NCBI GenBank assembly: GCA_018296165.2
Contig: JACKQL020000010.1
Location: 620,001-684,000, forward strand
Source of the DNA: Termitomyces sp. T153
Taxonomy: Eukaryota > Basidiomycota > Agaricomycetes > Agaricales > Lyophyllaceae
Direction of reading: 5' to 3'
DNA: 64,000 bases
Shown piece by piece: positions 11,501-21,837 of this stretch. The notes under the pieces were generated by a model. The model did no database searches. It was not told the DNA's origin and was given only the letters and a program-made list of their open reading frames with translations. A program made the translations under genes and the position numbers. The number at the start of each line of letters is the position of its first letter. Positions within the stretch are counted from its first letter, which is position 1.

Positions 11501-14206
11501 TCTGGCAACAATATCTGGTCGATCAGCAGCTGTTTGTTTTTTTCCATTGACTGCAGGTTCCTTCAAGAGAGCTTCTTCAATTTCTGACCACTTTGGATTG
11601 GCAGTCATAGTCAAGAAGAGGTCAGGTTTGCCAAAATGCCTGCAGATAGCCATAGAGTCCTGGAATAATTGCTGCATTTGTCATTCACTTCCAGTATGGG
11701 AGGAAGAAAGAATAACACGATGGCTTTGTGGGGTAACTGCCTCATCTCCAGCAGCAGCATCTACTACTCCCTGATAAACCTCAGCTCTGATCTTCTTCTG
11801 ATTGTGTTGAACCCAATTCAACTTGTTTTGTTCACTTGAAGCCCATGCATCAACAACATATTGTTGAAATAACCTTCCACTCCAGAGTAATGCTGCATTA
11901 ACTTCTAAAGTTCTTTTCTGCAGTCTATATGCATAATATGCAGTTTGAGTGACCTTTGGTGCTCTTTGTTGATTCTCTGGCCCAAAATGAGAGTGAATAT
12001 TTGTGTGAAATCCTGGCTCTCCAGTTGGAAACATAATGGTATAATGCAATGGAGTATAATATGGGTGCAAATGACTGATCTGCTTCAATTGACCTCCATG
12101 CAAATGCAAGACTATATCACAATGATCTGATCGTTCTTCTAAGCCATCTCCAGGAATTATAGCTGCAACCCCCTCCTGTTCATTGGGGTTATTATGGCAT
12201 CATGGGTCTCTGAAATCAGCTCTAAGTGTGACAGAAAGTCTTTGTGGTTGGCCTTCTGGAACTTCTCTCATAATCTGCCTGGCTTGCTTGTATAAATCAA
12301 TGAAGGGATTGACTCTAGCAAGCATATCTTGCAAAGAGGCCATTATTTGAAGATCCAACCTGGAATTATTCTGTTGACAAAAAGCCAATTGCTGGTTGTG
12401 GTCATAAAAGTAGAGTTGTGCATATACAGGATGATTACCTTCAATAGGAAGCAAGGCACCTGTCAGATGATGGAGTTCTCCATTGATCCTAAAGCTATAT
12501 GGTCCAGGAGCATTTGTAATGGCATGATCAATTTTAACTCCCAGAGATGTGAATGCAAAGGCTGCATTGTATTGACGGATATATGTTTTGAAAGTGTCAG
12601 AGAGAGGATGGTGGCCATGGAGTAAGCTGAGTAGTTCAGGTGGAGCATCTTTGAGTCTGGGCAAATTCACTTGGCCTTGTAAGCAGCACATTCCAAACTT
12701 TGGATTGTTTCTAGTAGACTTAGTGAGCTTTTCAGCATCAAAATGTAGAGCTTGACAGTGTGGACATATGATACTCATAGGACCAAGATAATAAGATGGG
12801 GGTTCTATCAAGTGAGGCTGCCTTCTTCTGGGAATAGGCTGAACAGGTCCAGGCTCTTGTATTTGTGGAATAGGAGGATGAACAGGAGGTGGTTCCAGTT
12901 GTTCTGCTGGTAGATTATCATCAGGAAGTTCTGCTGGTATATGTCTGGCAGGATCCAAGTCATCTTCATGAGGTATGTCATTCTGAGGACCATGTTCAGC
13001 AGGATCAACATATTCCAAGTCATCTTCAGGAGGTATGTTATTCTGAGGAGCCAAGCCATTAAAGACTTGTTCTCCAAAATCATTCATATTTTCCCTAGGT
13101 TCTTCAAAATGTTCAAGAGGGTGCAGCATCATTTCATTGAAGGCTGCATGAATATTTTCCAGTTCAATATCATCTTGAAGAGCAAAACCATTGAAATCCT
13201 CTTCTAAATCAGCTATATGTTGGCCCTCCCATAGTTGTAAAATCCTTTGAGCTAAAACATTATTGAAAGGCCTATGTTCAGGATCTTGCTCTGCTAATAT
13301 TTGCTCATGTCTCTCTTGTCTCTGTCTAGCCTCCTCCTGCTGAGCAGCAAGTCTTTGTTCCTCTGCTAATCTCTGATCATATCTTTCTTGTCTTTGTCTT
13401 GCTTCTTCTTGCTCAGCAAAGAATCTCTGTCTTTCCTGCTCCAATGCAGCTAATGCATCTGATTGTTGAGTAGCAAGCCTCTGTCTATTCTGTTCCTGAG
13501 CAATATTTCTTTGTCTTTGTTGCTCTTGAAAAGCTGCTAATGCTCGTTGCTCTTGAGATGCATTATAATTAGACATCATTTCTCTATAAGCAATATTTCC
13601 TCTGGTCAAGTTATTCAGTGCAGGATCAGCTTGTCCACTGGAGATATTATGTTGTGGTTGAGGGAGCCCTCTATGTCCAGAAGAAGAGGTAGATGCAACA
13701 TTAGCAGTAGGAGCAAGGGATGTATGTGTTTGATTCTTATGTCTATGCTGATTCCTTCTCAAAACAGGTGCAGCAGGCACATTCTGAGGAATAGGATTTT
13801 GCAATGGGGCATTCCAACCCTCAGGTAAATGTGTTACAGGAGGTATATATATGCTCTGGCCCACAGGAGCATTCAAAGAAAATGGGTCATCAGAGACAGC
13901 TGGCAGTCTCACAGGTCTTTCAGAAGATCCAGAAGCAACATCATTCATTGAGGGGGCATTAGTACCCCTACCCAGTGCTATAGAATCAAAATGCAAAGGT
14001 TGCACAGGTGGCATAGCAGCATTGACCTGTTCAAAATTATGGAAAGAAGCTCTATTACCTCGGTTTGCACGTCGATCATCAGGATCAGTCATTTGCAACA
14101 ATTGTAGTCTACTTTGAGAGCAAGACTGTTGTCTTTGACTCTCAGGAGTACTGGGTAGTTCCTGGGTAGAAGGTGGCCTGAATTTTATCAATAAACAAAG
14201 AATCAA
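8518..14206 (-). pseudogene. Helitron RepHel transposase (Rep + Pif1-like helicase), broken
   Basis: A rolling-circle transposase gene read from 14206 down to 8518. Domains in order: a Gln/Glu-rich N-terminal coiled region (about 13200-13560); a C-x2-C zinc-like motif (ICPHCQ); the Helitron-like N domain (LHLHGGQLKQ); the HUH Rep nuclease with HMH in LPHMHILIFF; the two-tyrosine motif YIHKYIYKG (about 10915); a Pif1-family helicase with Walker A GGCGKT (about 9815) and Walker B WDEVPM; and the C-terminal AMTINKSQ and LYVALSR blocks. A 50-bp intron fits at 11226-11275. It is broken by in-frame stops near 12198, 11690, 10025, 9545, 9320 and 8737, at least four explained by CGA to TGA, and by a one-base deletion near 9490 that shifts the frame in the helicase GGDF motif. 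It cannot make a full protein. Confidence 0.9.
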
Positions 14207-15248
14207 AAAATAGTTAATAAGTACTCACATAATCAAGGCTTGAAAAGTAAACTGATAAAAATTATTGGAAGTGCTCAATAAACAGCAATGTTTGATTCTG
14301 AATCTAAGCTAATGATGATTCTTCTAGATGAGAAAAATAAGAAACACATACTCAGCAACTGCCCAAAACTGAAGGATAACAGCAATATAGCACAGAAAGC
14401 AGAAACTACCAAATTATCAGTCAAATACAGGCTTGAATAAGCAGGAAACATTCTTACCTGAGTGAGAGCCACATATAAAATGGCTCAAATATGATGTGAG
14501 GATAAGAGCAAAGATTCTACTGAGAGAACATGAAGATCAACTGTCAGCACAGAAAAAGAGATTTACCTTGAAAGTAGAAAACCAATAGCTGCTTCAAAAA
14601 AAAACAGATACTGCTCACAAATCAGCTCTCAGATTAACCTAGAGAAAACATACCTGCAAAGCTACTGAATGCACAGAAAAAAAGCCTGATAAAGACTGCA
14701 GTGAAGTCTGTTTTCAGTCATGATCAGTCAATAGAGATGACTCTCAGAAAAGAAGTATACATAAGAAATTCAGCTTCTATACACCATCAAAATCAGCCAT
14801 CAGACAATTAGGCAAAGAAAAGAAGGCCCACCTCAAGGACAGAAAGCTACTCAATGCTAAGAAATAGCCTGATAAAAGATGCAATAGTGAAGATCTGGTT
14901 ATCAGTTTGATCAGTGATTGGAGATGACACTCACTAGTAGAATAATACATGGCCAAGTAAGTGAAGCCTCTTCAGGAAAGTCTATCAAGCCAATCAAAGC
15001 CTTTTCTCACAGTATCAAAGCAGAGACAACGTTGGAAGCTTCAGTTTTTCAGGAAGAAAGAAAGAGAGATTTGGTGCGATGATTAATTGATCTTTCCAAG
15101 GAACTGGCTGAAAATTTGAAGCCAGCCAACTTATGTAATTTTACATAAGCATTACATAAGGATTGATGGAACCCAGTTTCTTAAGATTCGTCGTCGCATA
15201 TAATGAACGCACAGCCACTTTCCCAGGAGTCGTCACATATATTATAGA
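14207..15248 (-). other. Helitron unit A 5' region
   Basis: AT-rich DNA between the transposase start and the unit's 5' end. No ORF is supported. The part from about 14560 to 15240 is similar to 15640-16370 in unit D, including the shared segment cttatgtaattttacataag. Confidence 0.6.
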
Positions 15249-15249
15249 C

Positions 15250-15287
15250 GAGCTACGCCCCGTGCCTTCGGCACGGGCCTGTAGCTC
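15250..15287. repeat. Terminal hairpin, unit D
   Basis: An intact 38-nt hairpin with CCCGTGCC-ttc-GGCACGGG as the inner stem and loop and GAGCTAC/GTAGCTC as the outer stem, with CpGs retained. Confidence 0.85.
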
Positions 15288-15295
15288 TTGCTTCA

Positions 15296-15600
15296 TCCCA
15301 GACCCAACCTCACTTCGTTCGGTTAGGTCCTTGTATTTCAAACTTAATGCTAATTCCCAGACCCAACCTCACTTTGTTCAGTTAGGTCCTTGTATTTCAA
15401 ACTTAATGCTAAGTCCCAGACCCAACCTCACTTCATTCGGTTAGGTCCTTGTATTTCAAACTCAATGCCAAGTCCCAGACCCAACCTCACTTCATTTGGT
15501 TAGGTCCTTGTATTTCAAACTCAATGCCAAGTCCCAGACCCAACCTCACTTCGTTCGGTTAGGTCCTTGTATTTCAAACTCAATGCTAAGTCCCAGAACT
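15296..15600. repeat. 59-bp minisatellite, unit D (about 5 units)
   Basis: Five units of the shared 59-bp repeat, mixing CpG-rich (cttcgttcggtt) and partly decayed forms. Confidence 0.85.
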
Positions 15601-16382
15601 ATTGAGAATATCTATACTACACTGTCAACTCATATACATTAGGTGCTGAAATTCACAGAGATTAGCAATTTGGTGTTTGAAAGAGATCTACCTTAAAAGC
15701 AGAAAGCCAATAACTGTTTAGAAAAGAAAATGGATAATACTTGAATTAGTTCTCAGACAAATATAGAAAAAGCATACTTGCAAAGCTACTGAACACTCAG
15801 AAAGGGAGCCTAATGAAGAATGTAGTGAAGTCTGATTTCAGCCATGATTTGTCCCTAAAAGTTACACTCAAAAAAAGAGTACACCTAGCCCAATTCAGCT
15901 TCAATATAGAAACAACCACCAAAATCAGCTATTGGACAATTAAGCAAAGAAAAGAAAGCCCACCTGAAAGAAGAGAAAGCTACTCAATGCTCAGAAAAAG
16001 CCTGAAGAAGGATGCAATAGTGGAAATCTAGTTATCAGCTATGATCAGTGATTGGAGATGACAAACAGTAGAGCATACATGGCCAGGTTGAGTGTAAAAA
16101 CCTCCAAAAGAGGGTCAGTAGAGTCTATCAGGCCAAACAAAGCTTCTTCTCACAGTATCAGAGCAGAGAGAATGGTTGATGCTTCATATTGGAAAGAGAG
16201 GTCAAAAGAAAGAGTGATTCGGTGCAATGATTGATCTTTGCCACACACCAAAGGAAAAGGCCGAAAATTTGAAGCCAGCCAACTTATGTAATTTTACATA
16301 AGCATTACATAAGGAATCTTCCCAGGTTGTTGGAAGATTGAGGCACAGCCACTTTCCCAGGGGTCGTCGCATAGTATATAGA

Positions 16383-16419
16383 AGCTACGCCCCGTGCCTT
16401 CGGCACGGGCCTGTAGCTC
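16383..16419. repeat. Terminal hairpin, unit B
   Basis: The same hairpin with CpGs intact, lacking the outermost base pair at the junction with unit D. Confidence 0.8.
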
Positions 16420-16427
16420 TTGCTTCA

Positions 16428-17474
16428 TCCCACACCCAACCTCACTTCGTTCGGTTAGGTCCTCGATATTCTACTCAATGCTTCATCCCAGACCCAACCT
16501 CACTTCGTTCGGTTAGGTCCTCGATATTCTACTCAATGCTTCATCCCAGACCCAACCTCACTTCGTTTGGTTAGGTCCTTGTATTTCAAACTTAATGCTT
16601 CATCCCAGACCCAACCTCACTTCGTTCGGTTAGGTCTTTGTATTTCAAACTCAATGCTAATTCCCAGACCCAACCTCACTTCGTTCGGTTAGGTCCTTGT
16701 ATTTCAAACTTAATGCTTCATCCCAGACCCAACCTCACTTCGTTCGGTTAGGTCTTTGTATTTCTAACTCAGTGCTTTATCCCAGACCCAACCTCACTTC
16801 GTTCGGTTAGGTCTTTGTATTTCTAACTCAATGCTTCATCCCAGACCCAACCTCACTTCGTTCGGTTAGGTCTTTGTATTTCTAACTCAATGCTTCATCC
16901 CAGACCCAACCTCACTTCGTTCGGTTAGGTCTTTGTATTTCTAACTCAATGCTTCATCCCAGACCCAACCTCACTTCGTTCGGTTAGGTCTTTGTATTTC
17001 TAACTCAATGCTTCATCCCAGACCCAACCTCACTTCGTTCGGTTAGGTCTTTGTATTTCTAACTCAGTGCTTCATCCCAGACCCAACCTCACTTCGTTCG
17101 GTTAGGTCTTTGTATTTCTAACTCAATGCTTCATCCCAGACCCAACCTCACTTTGTTCGGTTAGGTCTTTGTATTTCCAACTCAATGCTTTATCCTAGAC
17201 CCAACCTCACTTCGTTCGGTTAGGTCTTTGTATTTCTAACTCAGTGCTTCATCCCAGACCCAACTTCACTTTGTTCGGTTAGGTCTTTGTATTTCCAACT
17301 CAATGCTTTATCCCAGACCCAACCTCACTTCGTTCAGTTAGGTCTTTGTATTTCTAACTCAGTGCTTCATCCCAGACCCAACCTCACTTCGTTTGGTTAG
17401 GTCCTTGTATTTCTAACTCAATGCTAAGTCCCAGACCCAACCTCACTTCATTCGGTTAGGTCTTTGTATTTTGT
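16428..17474. repeat. 59-bp minisatellite, unit B (about 18 units)
   Basis: About eighteen near-identical units of 59 bp. Each contains an imperfect palindrome, GACCcAACC and GGTTaGGTC, around tcacttcgttc, so single-stranded DNA could fold into a row of hairpins. Most units keep the CpG form cttcgttcggtt. Confidence 0.9.
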
Positions 17475-17761
17475 TGACCAAGTGTTGCTTTTCTCTTACC
17501 ATTCAATACACTGAGATTTCATCTATAAACCAATCATGTATCTATATTACATTATTAACAAAATACTACAATGTCCACTGGTATATATTAGAGATGCTGA
17601 AAATTATAAAAGTTAGTACTAACCAACCAATTATTTAAACTGTCACACTTACATTTGTAAACCATTAAGAATATCTATACTACATGGTCCAGCTATAGAC
17701 ATTAGGTGCTGAAGTTCATAGAAGTTAGCAATTTTTTGCTTGAATCCAACAAAACTCACAC

Positions 17762-20700
17762 TTACATTTGTAAACCATTCAAGATTTCCTGATAGACAAT
17801 ATTTGCAGTCTTTCTTGATGTGTTTTCTGGGTCCAAGATGACTTTGATATGATCTCCTGATGTGCACTGAGAGAGTGCAACATAAAGTTGGCCATGCAAA
17901 AAAACTCCTGATCGAAGGTCCAATCCAACATGCTTGACTGATTGACCCTGAGACTTGTTGATAGTCATGGCAAAGGCCAATCGAACTGGGAATTGTCTCC
18001 TGCGCAATGGAATTGGCAAATCTTCTTCAGACACATCCATGTTGATTCTTGGAATCAAAACAATTGATCCTGCAAACTTGGCATCTCCACTGATGATCCT
18101 ACATCTGAGAACTCTGGTGCTGATGTGAGTGACAATCATTCTTGTCCATTGCAAAGTCCTTTGGTTGTATCCAGATTCCTGAGCAGCATGACAGGAACAC
18201 CAATCTTCAAAGCCAATTTAGCCAAAGGCAAACTGCTGGCTCTGAGAGAGTTGAGGTATTCCATTGGATACAATCCAAGGCCATTAGGATTTCCATCATC
18301 AGATATGACAGAGTCTGCACTCTGCAAGATTTTCTCTTCTCCTGGACATCTCTGCAGAACTTCAGAGTTGATATCCTCTACATCAGAGTTCTTGCCAGAA
18401 AGGATGGAATGGTCCAGGTAATACTGATCATCTTGATGGTGATCAATATGAGGATAAGTGGAAGAGATCAATCCAGTGACAGAATTGTACTTAGCATTGG
18501 GTTTGGCAGCTCCACATGGACCATGGACCATGTTGGCAGTAACAACCTGACAACAAAGATAAGTAACTGAATTCAGAATTCAAACAAAGCCAATACCTGA
18601 TACAATTGAGGCTGAGTGACTGGATCTGGAATCTGAGCAGAGACAATGGAATCCACATCAGGTGCATCCTTGATCCTGTGATGGCGATGGAAAAAGATCA
18701 AGATGTGCATATGTGGAAGTCCTCTCTTTTGGAATTCAATGGTATGAACATAAGCCACACAGCTGCCAAAGAGACCTTCCTTGATCTCCTTTACTACAGC
18801 ATTTTTCTTGAGTTCAAAAACTCTGGCAACAATATCAGGTCAATCAGCAGCTGTTTGCCTTTTCCCATTGACTGCAGGTTCCTTCAAGAGAGCTTCTTCA
18901 ATTTCTGACCACTTTGGATTGGCAGTCATAGTCAAGAAGAGGTCAGGTTTTCCAAAATTCCTGCAAATGGCCATAGAGTCCTGGAATAATTTCTGCATCT
19001 GTCGATCACTTCCAGTATGGGAGGATGGGAGGATAACACGTCAGCTTTGTGGGGTGACTTGTTCATCTCCAGCAGCAGCATCCACTACTCCCTGATAGAC
19101 TTCAGCCCTGATCTTTTTCTGGTTGTGTCGAATCCAATTCAACTTGTTTTGTTCAGTAGAAGCCCATGCATCTACAACATATTGTTGAAATAGCCTCCCA
19201 CTCCAGAGTAATGGTGCATTGAATTCCAAAGTCCTTTGCTGCAGCCTGTATGCATAATATGCTGTTTGGGTCACCTTTGCTGATCTTTGTTGATTCTGTG
19301 GTCCAAAATGAGAGCGAATGTTGGTGTGAAATCCAGGCTGTCCAGTGGGAAAGATGATGGTATAATGCAATGGAGTGTAATATGGGTGCAAGTGACTGAT
19401 CTGCTTCAATTGACCTCCATGCAAGTGCAAGACTATATCACGATCATTTGATCGCTCTTCTGAGCCATCTCCTGGAATTACAGCTGCAACTCCCTCCTGT
19501 TCATTAGGGTCATTATAGCGTCGAGGATCTCCAAAATCAGCTGTAAGCTTGACAGAAAGCCTTTGTGGTTGGCCTTCTGGAACTTCTCCCATGATCTGCC
19601 TGGCCTGCTTGTATAAGCCAATGAAGGGATTGACTCTAGCAAGCATATCCTGCAAAGAGGCCATTATCTGAGGATCAAGCCTGGAATTGTTCTGTTGACG
19701 AAAAGCCAATTGCTGATTGTGATCGTAAAAGTAGAGCTGTGCATATACAGGCAGATTGCCTTCAATAGGAAGCAAGGCACCTGTCAAATGATGTAGTTCT
19801 CCATTGATCCTAAAGCTGTATGGTCCAGGTGCATTGGTAATGGCATGGTCAATTTTGACTCCCAAAGATGTGAATGCAAAGGCTGCATTGTATTGACGGA
19901 TTGATGTTTTAAAGGTGTTAGAGAGAGGATGATGCCCATGGAGCAGGTTCAATAAATCTGCTGGAGCATCTCGAAGCCTGGGCAAGTTTACTTGGCCTTG
20001 TAAGCAGCACATGCCAAACTTTGGGCTGTTTCTAGTAGACTTGGTGAGCTTTTCAGCATCAAAATGTAAAGCTTGGCAGTGTGGACATATGACAGTCATA
20101 GGACCAAGATAGTGTGGAGGGTATTCAATCAAGTAAGGTTGCCTTCCTCTTGGAACAGGCTGAATAGGACCAAGCTGTGGTGGAATAGGAAGCTCAAGGG
20201 GAGGCTGTTCAGCAGGATTTTGTAGTCCTGCTGGATGGTTGGGTGGAGCAGGGTCCAATTGCTCTGCAGGTCTCTGTTGAACAGGATCAACATATTCCAA
20301 GTCATCATCAGAAGGGATGTCATCCTGAGGACCCAAAGGCACATCAAGGGGAGGATCCAATTGTTCTGCAGGTCTCTGTTGAACAGGATCAACATATTCC
20401 AAGTCATCCTCAGAAGGTATATCATTCTGAGGACCTAAATCATTGAAATCCTCTTCCAGATCAGCTTCATGTTGCTGTTCCCAGCCTTGAAAGATCCTTT
20501 GAGCCATAGCTGCATTCAAAGGCCTATGTTCAGGATCTAGATCAATATGCTATTGAACTTTGTTAGTTAAAGTAGCATTTCAAAGAAGTGTTTGACTGAC
20601 TTCTTGTTCCTGTTGCCTCAATCTTTCCTCCTCCCTCAGCCTTGCCTGATGCAAGATGGCCAAAGCTTGTTGTTGCCTCTCCTGCTCTTCAACCATAGCA

Positions 20701-21392
20701 ATATGTCTCAGCCTTTGCTGCTCCTGCAATGCTGCTAGTGCATGCTGTTGTTGAATTTGGTGGTCTGCCATTACTTCTCTATGAGCATCTGGTCTCACTC
20801 TCCTCAGTGCAGGAGCAGGTAGAAGAGGCACCAATCTAGGTAAGGGATTCTGCAAAGGAGCATTCCAACCTTCTGGCAAAACTGTTTCTGGAATGACCAT
20901 AGCAGCTTGAGCAACAGCAGACTGATTAAGTCTATTGCCTCTTCTCTGTATAGGAGCAGGTGGAGGTGGCACCATTCTAGGGATAGGATTCTGTAAAGGA
21001 GCATCCCACCCTTCAGGCAAAACAGTTTCAGGAATCACTATAGAAAATGGATCATCAGCCACTGCTGGCTGCCTAATAGGTCTTCCTGAAGAGCCAGAAG
21101 TGGTGGCTATAGATTGGTGATCAAGTCTCAAACCCCCAGTTCCCATACCCCCAGTTCCCATAGATTGATTAATACCCCCAGTTCCCATACCCCCAGGCCC
21201 CAATTGAAGTAGTGGGACAACCACAGTATTGATCTGTTCCAAAGATCTATTGTTTCTATTTGCACGACGATCATCAGGATCTGTCATTTGTAACTGTTCA
21301 AGTCTCCTCTGAATCCTAGCTTGTTGCCTTTGGCTTTCAGGAGTAGTAGGTGGTTGCCTGAAACATCCATTGTTAAGCATTTTAATAGTCAA
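17762..21392 (-). pseudogene. Helitron RepHel transposase, internal deletion and stops
   Basis: The same gene as in unit A, read from 21392 to 17762. The Gln-rich N-terminus, the zinc-like ICPHCQ motif, the LHLHGGQLKQ domain and the HUH motif LPHMHILIFF are present. Then GPCGAAKPNAK is joined directly to a late helicase segment (GLISSTYPHI), a deletion of about 1.9 kb that removes the two-tyrosine motif and both Walker motifs. Further damage includes a frame break between the first two blocks (about 20520-20580), TGA codons near 19040 and 18840 where unit A has sense codons, and a one-base loss near 18148. A Gly/Met-rich tandem (GTGGMGTGG) is specific to this copy (21128-21200). Confidence 0.85.
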
Positions 21393-21837
21393 AAACCATT
21401 AAAATTGACTTGCATGATGAGATATTTGATATATCAATAGCTCAATGTGGTTAAGGAGTTACTAATAAGCTTGTTAGTCAACATCAATCAATCAATAGAT
21501 GTGACGAAACATACTTTGTCGTGTGGCCTCCTTTCCACAACCTCGGAAATGTCCATTATTTGGTCATATTGTGTCAAAAAACGCGCGAGGCGTGAAAAAC
21601 AGTGTCCACTAAATCGCATTTGGCCTTTTTGACACCTGCAGGCTATGTGGCATGTTTCAAACATAGTCAAAAGATTGTATATATGTATTAAAGCTGTCTA
21701 CTGTAATTTTTTTTGAGAAAAAACCTGTTCCAAGTGCGAAAAACAGCCAAGTTACCCAAAAAGGAAGGTTCTTGGTCAGCCTTACTAAGCAGAAAAGTCG
21801 TCGCATTTTTCCCAGGAGTCGTCCCATATATTATAGA

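Larger units (their letters stand above)
7962..15248 (-). mobile_element. Helitron unit A (near full-length, inactivated)
   Basis: The longest unit (7.3 kb). On the minus strand it starts TCTATAATATATG at 15248 and ends with the hairpin at 7963-8000, so the start has the TC expected for Helitrons; the 3' end reads CTCA rather than the canonical CTRR. In order it has a 1-kb AT-rich 5' region, the RepHel gene, about 290 bp of 3' sequence, four 59-bp repeats and the hairpin. It abuts unit D on the right and unit C on the left with no spacer. Confidence 0.75.
15249..16382 (-). mobile_element. Helitron-derived unit D (short, non-autonomous)
   Basis: A 1.1-kb unit with only the two ends of a Helitron: hairpin plus 59-bp repeats at the 3' side (15250-15600) and about 780 bp of 5'-region sequence similar to unit A. 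Its minus-strand 5' end is TCTATATACTATG at 16382. It has no coding capacity, so it is a MITE-like Helitron derivative that would need transposase from elsewhere. Confidence 0.75.
16383..21837 (-). mobile_element. Helitron unit B (internally deleted)
   Basis: A 5.5-kb unit at the right end of the array. On the minus strand it begins TCTATAATATATG at 21837, immediately after a host A, and ends in the hairpin at 16383-16419. It carries the largest 59-bp repeat array, the same 3' sequence as unit A (17480-17760), and a transposase gene lacking its centre. Confidence 0.75.
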
